This document shows, in pieces, positions 5,362-5,795 of a stretch of DNA of 5,795 bases (positions are counted from its first letter, which is position 1; every line of letters starts with the position of its first letter). A program made the position numbers and the translations under genes. The notes beneath the pieces are model-generated. The model made no database searches and was not told the DNA's origin. It saw only the letters and a list, made by a program, of their open reading frames with translations. The DNA is from Lentisphaeria bacterium (GTDB taxonomy: Bacteria; Verrucomicrobiota; Lentisphaeria; JABSQK01; UBA12247), in contig DMTJ01000319.1 in assembly GCA_003477185.1 (NCBI GenBank), forward strand, positions 1 to 5,795, read 5' to 3'.

Positions 5362-5795
5362 CTAGCCTCCTGAAAACAATTTCATTGGTGTGCAAATCTT
5401 GGGGCAAGCGAATCCAGCGATCGAGCAAATTACAGGCTTCGTCGCAGCACTGTCAATGTGACGACAGTTCCGGAGGAGCAGGTAATTCATAGCATGTATC
5501 GCCGCAACTGCCACGTGCAGTGCATCCGCCCTTCAGCCGATGGCATTCCGCCATCGGCGACAAGGCGTTCTGGCAGCAATTGGACCTCCTCATCGATGGG
5601 AAGAAGCGCGATATCGGCAATCGCGTCAAACCTTCGTGCCGCGGCGCTGACGTCTCCCCGAGTTGCTTCAGGAAGTCGCATGCTCGATGTGGACGCCATG
5701 CCAGGCACTCGTGCCACTGACGAATCAGATCGTCACGCTTGCTATACTTACTCACCAGAGAATGCAGCAAAGTGAACGGCCAACGCCGACATCTT
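5362..5795 (-). pseudogene. PIN-domain (VapC-like) toxin pseudogene with frameshifts
   Basis: PIN-domain proteins are Mg-dependent ribonucleases, often the toxin of a VapBC pair. Here the family sequence is recovered only by changing frame. From 5669 to about 5527 the reading EATRGDVSAAARR...AIADIALLPIDEEV...LPERLVADGGMPSAEG matches the middle of the domain. The frame then loses one base. From 5526 to the stop at 5364-5362 it resumes as DALHVAVAA, MNYLLLRNCRHID and PVICS...CPKICTPMKL, the C-terminal half. The Asp of DALH is a conserved catalytic acid, and RNCRHI matches the usual WNCRHI. Upstream, a third frame reads RDDLIRQWHECL (within 5710-5750), faintly like the RD...TRxWW region, suggesting a further shift or deletion near 5670-5700. 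The N-terminal YLDTS motif is not found in the window. The gene is not translatable as one protein. Any antitoxin would lie beyond 5795. Confidence 0.75.

Noticed and set aside
5458..5775. 105-codon + strand frame opposite the PIN pseudogene
   Set aside because: The - strand gives the PIN-domain match; this frame has no recognisable content.

Overview
The window joins two intact, GC-rich housekeeping-type genes (about 1-2370) to an accessory stretch (about 2371-5795) of broken genes, gene-free DNA and one AT-rich intact gene. Both intact genes lie on the + strand. The first is the 3' part of hypE, the [NiFe]-hydrogenase cyanide-ligand maturase, whose start lies before the window. The second is a complete waaA (kdtA), the Kdo transferase that builds the inner core of lipopolysaccharide. 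The organism is therefore a Gram-negative with LPS and probably a [NiFe] hydrogenase.

The form of WaaA (GKSL...GGQN-IEPAA...FGPHM near the C-terminus), together with a secreted arylsulfatase-type remnant carrying a CRPT active-site motif, fits the Verrucomicrobiota/Planctomycetota group. This is inference from remembered family features, not from a search. Six copies of a 13-base palindrome, TGCGRANTYCGCA, sit inside hypE and waaA, and no full copy was found in the accessory half.

The accessory half holds, left to right: (i) the 5' end of a sulfatase gene on the - strand, with signal peptide and catalytic cysteine, which loses all family resemblance just after the active site; (ii) about 1.2 kb (3015-4200) with no gene I can recognise, the last 400 bases of it AT-rich and containing a hairpin; (iii) an intact AT-rich gene on the - strand for a DUF3050 protein, a family placed in the haem-oxygenase-like fold, with candidate metal ligands; (iv) an AT-rich upstream region with a small dyad; (v) a PIN-domain (VapC-like) toxin pseudogene on the - strand, readable only by changing frame.

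The two intact + genes are probably not functionally linked. waaA follows hypE after 117 bases that include a possible extended -10 promoter. The accessory genes show no pathway in common. The pattern looks like a region of gene decay and turnover, with DUF3050 as a horizontally acquired survivor.
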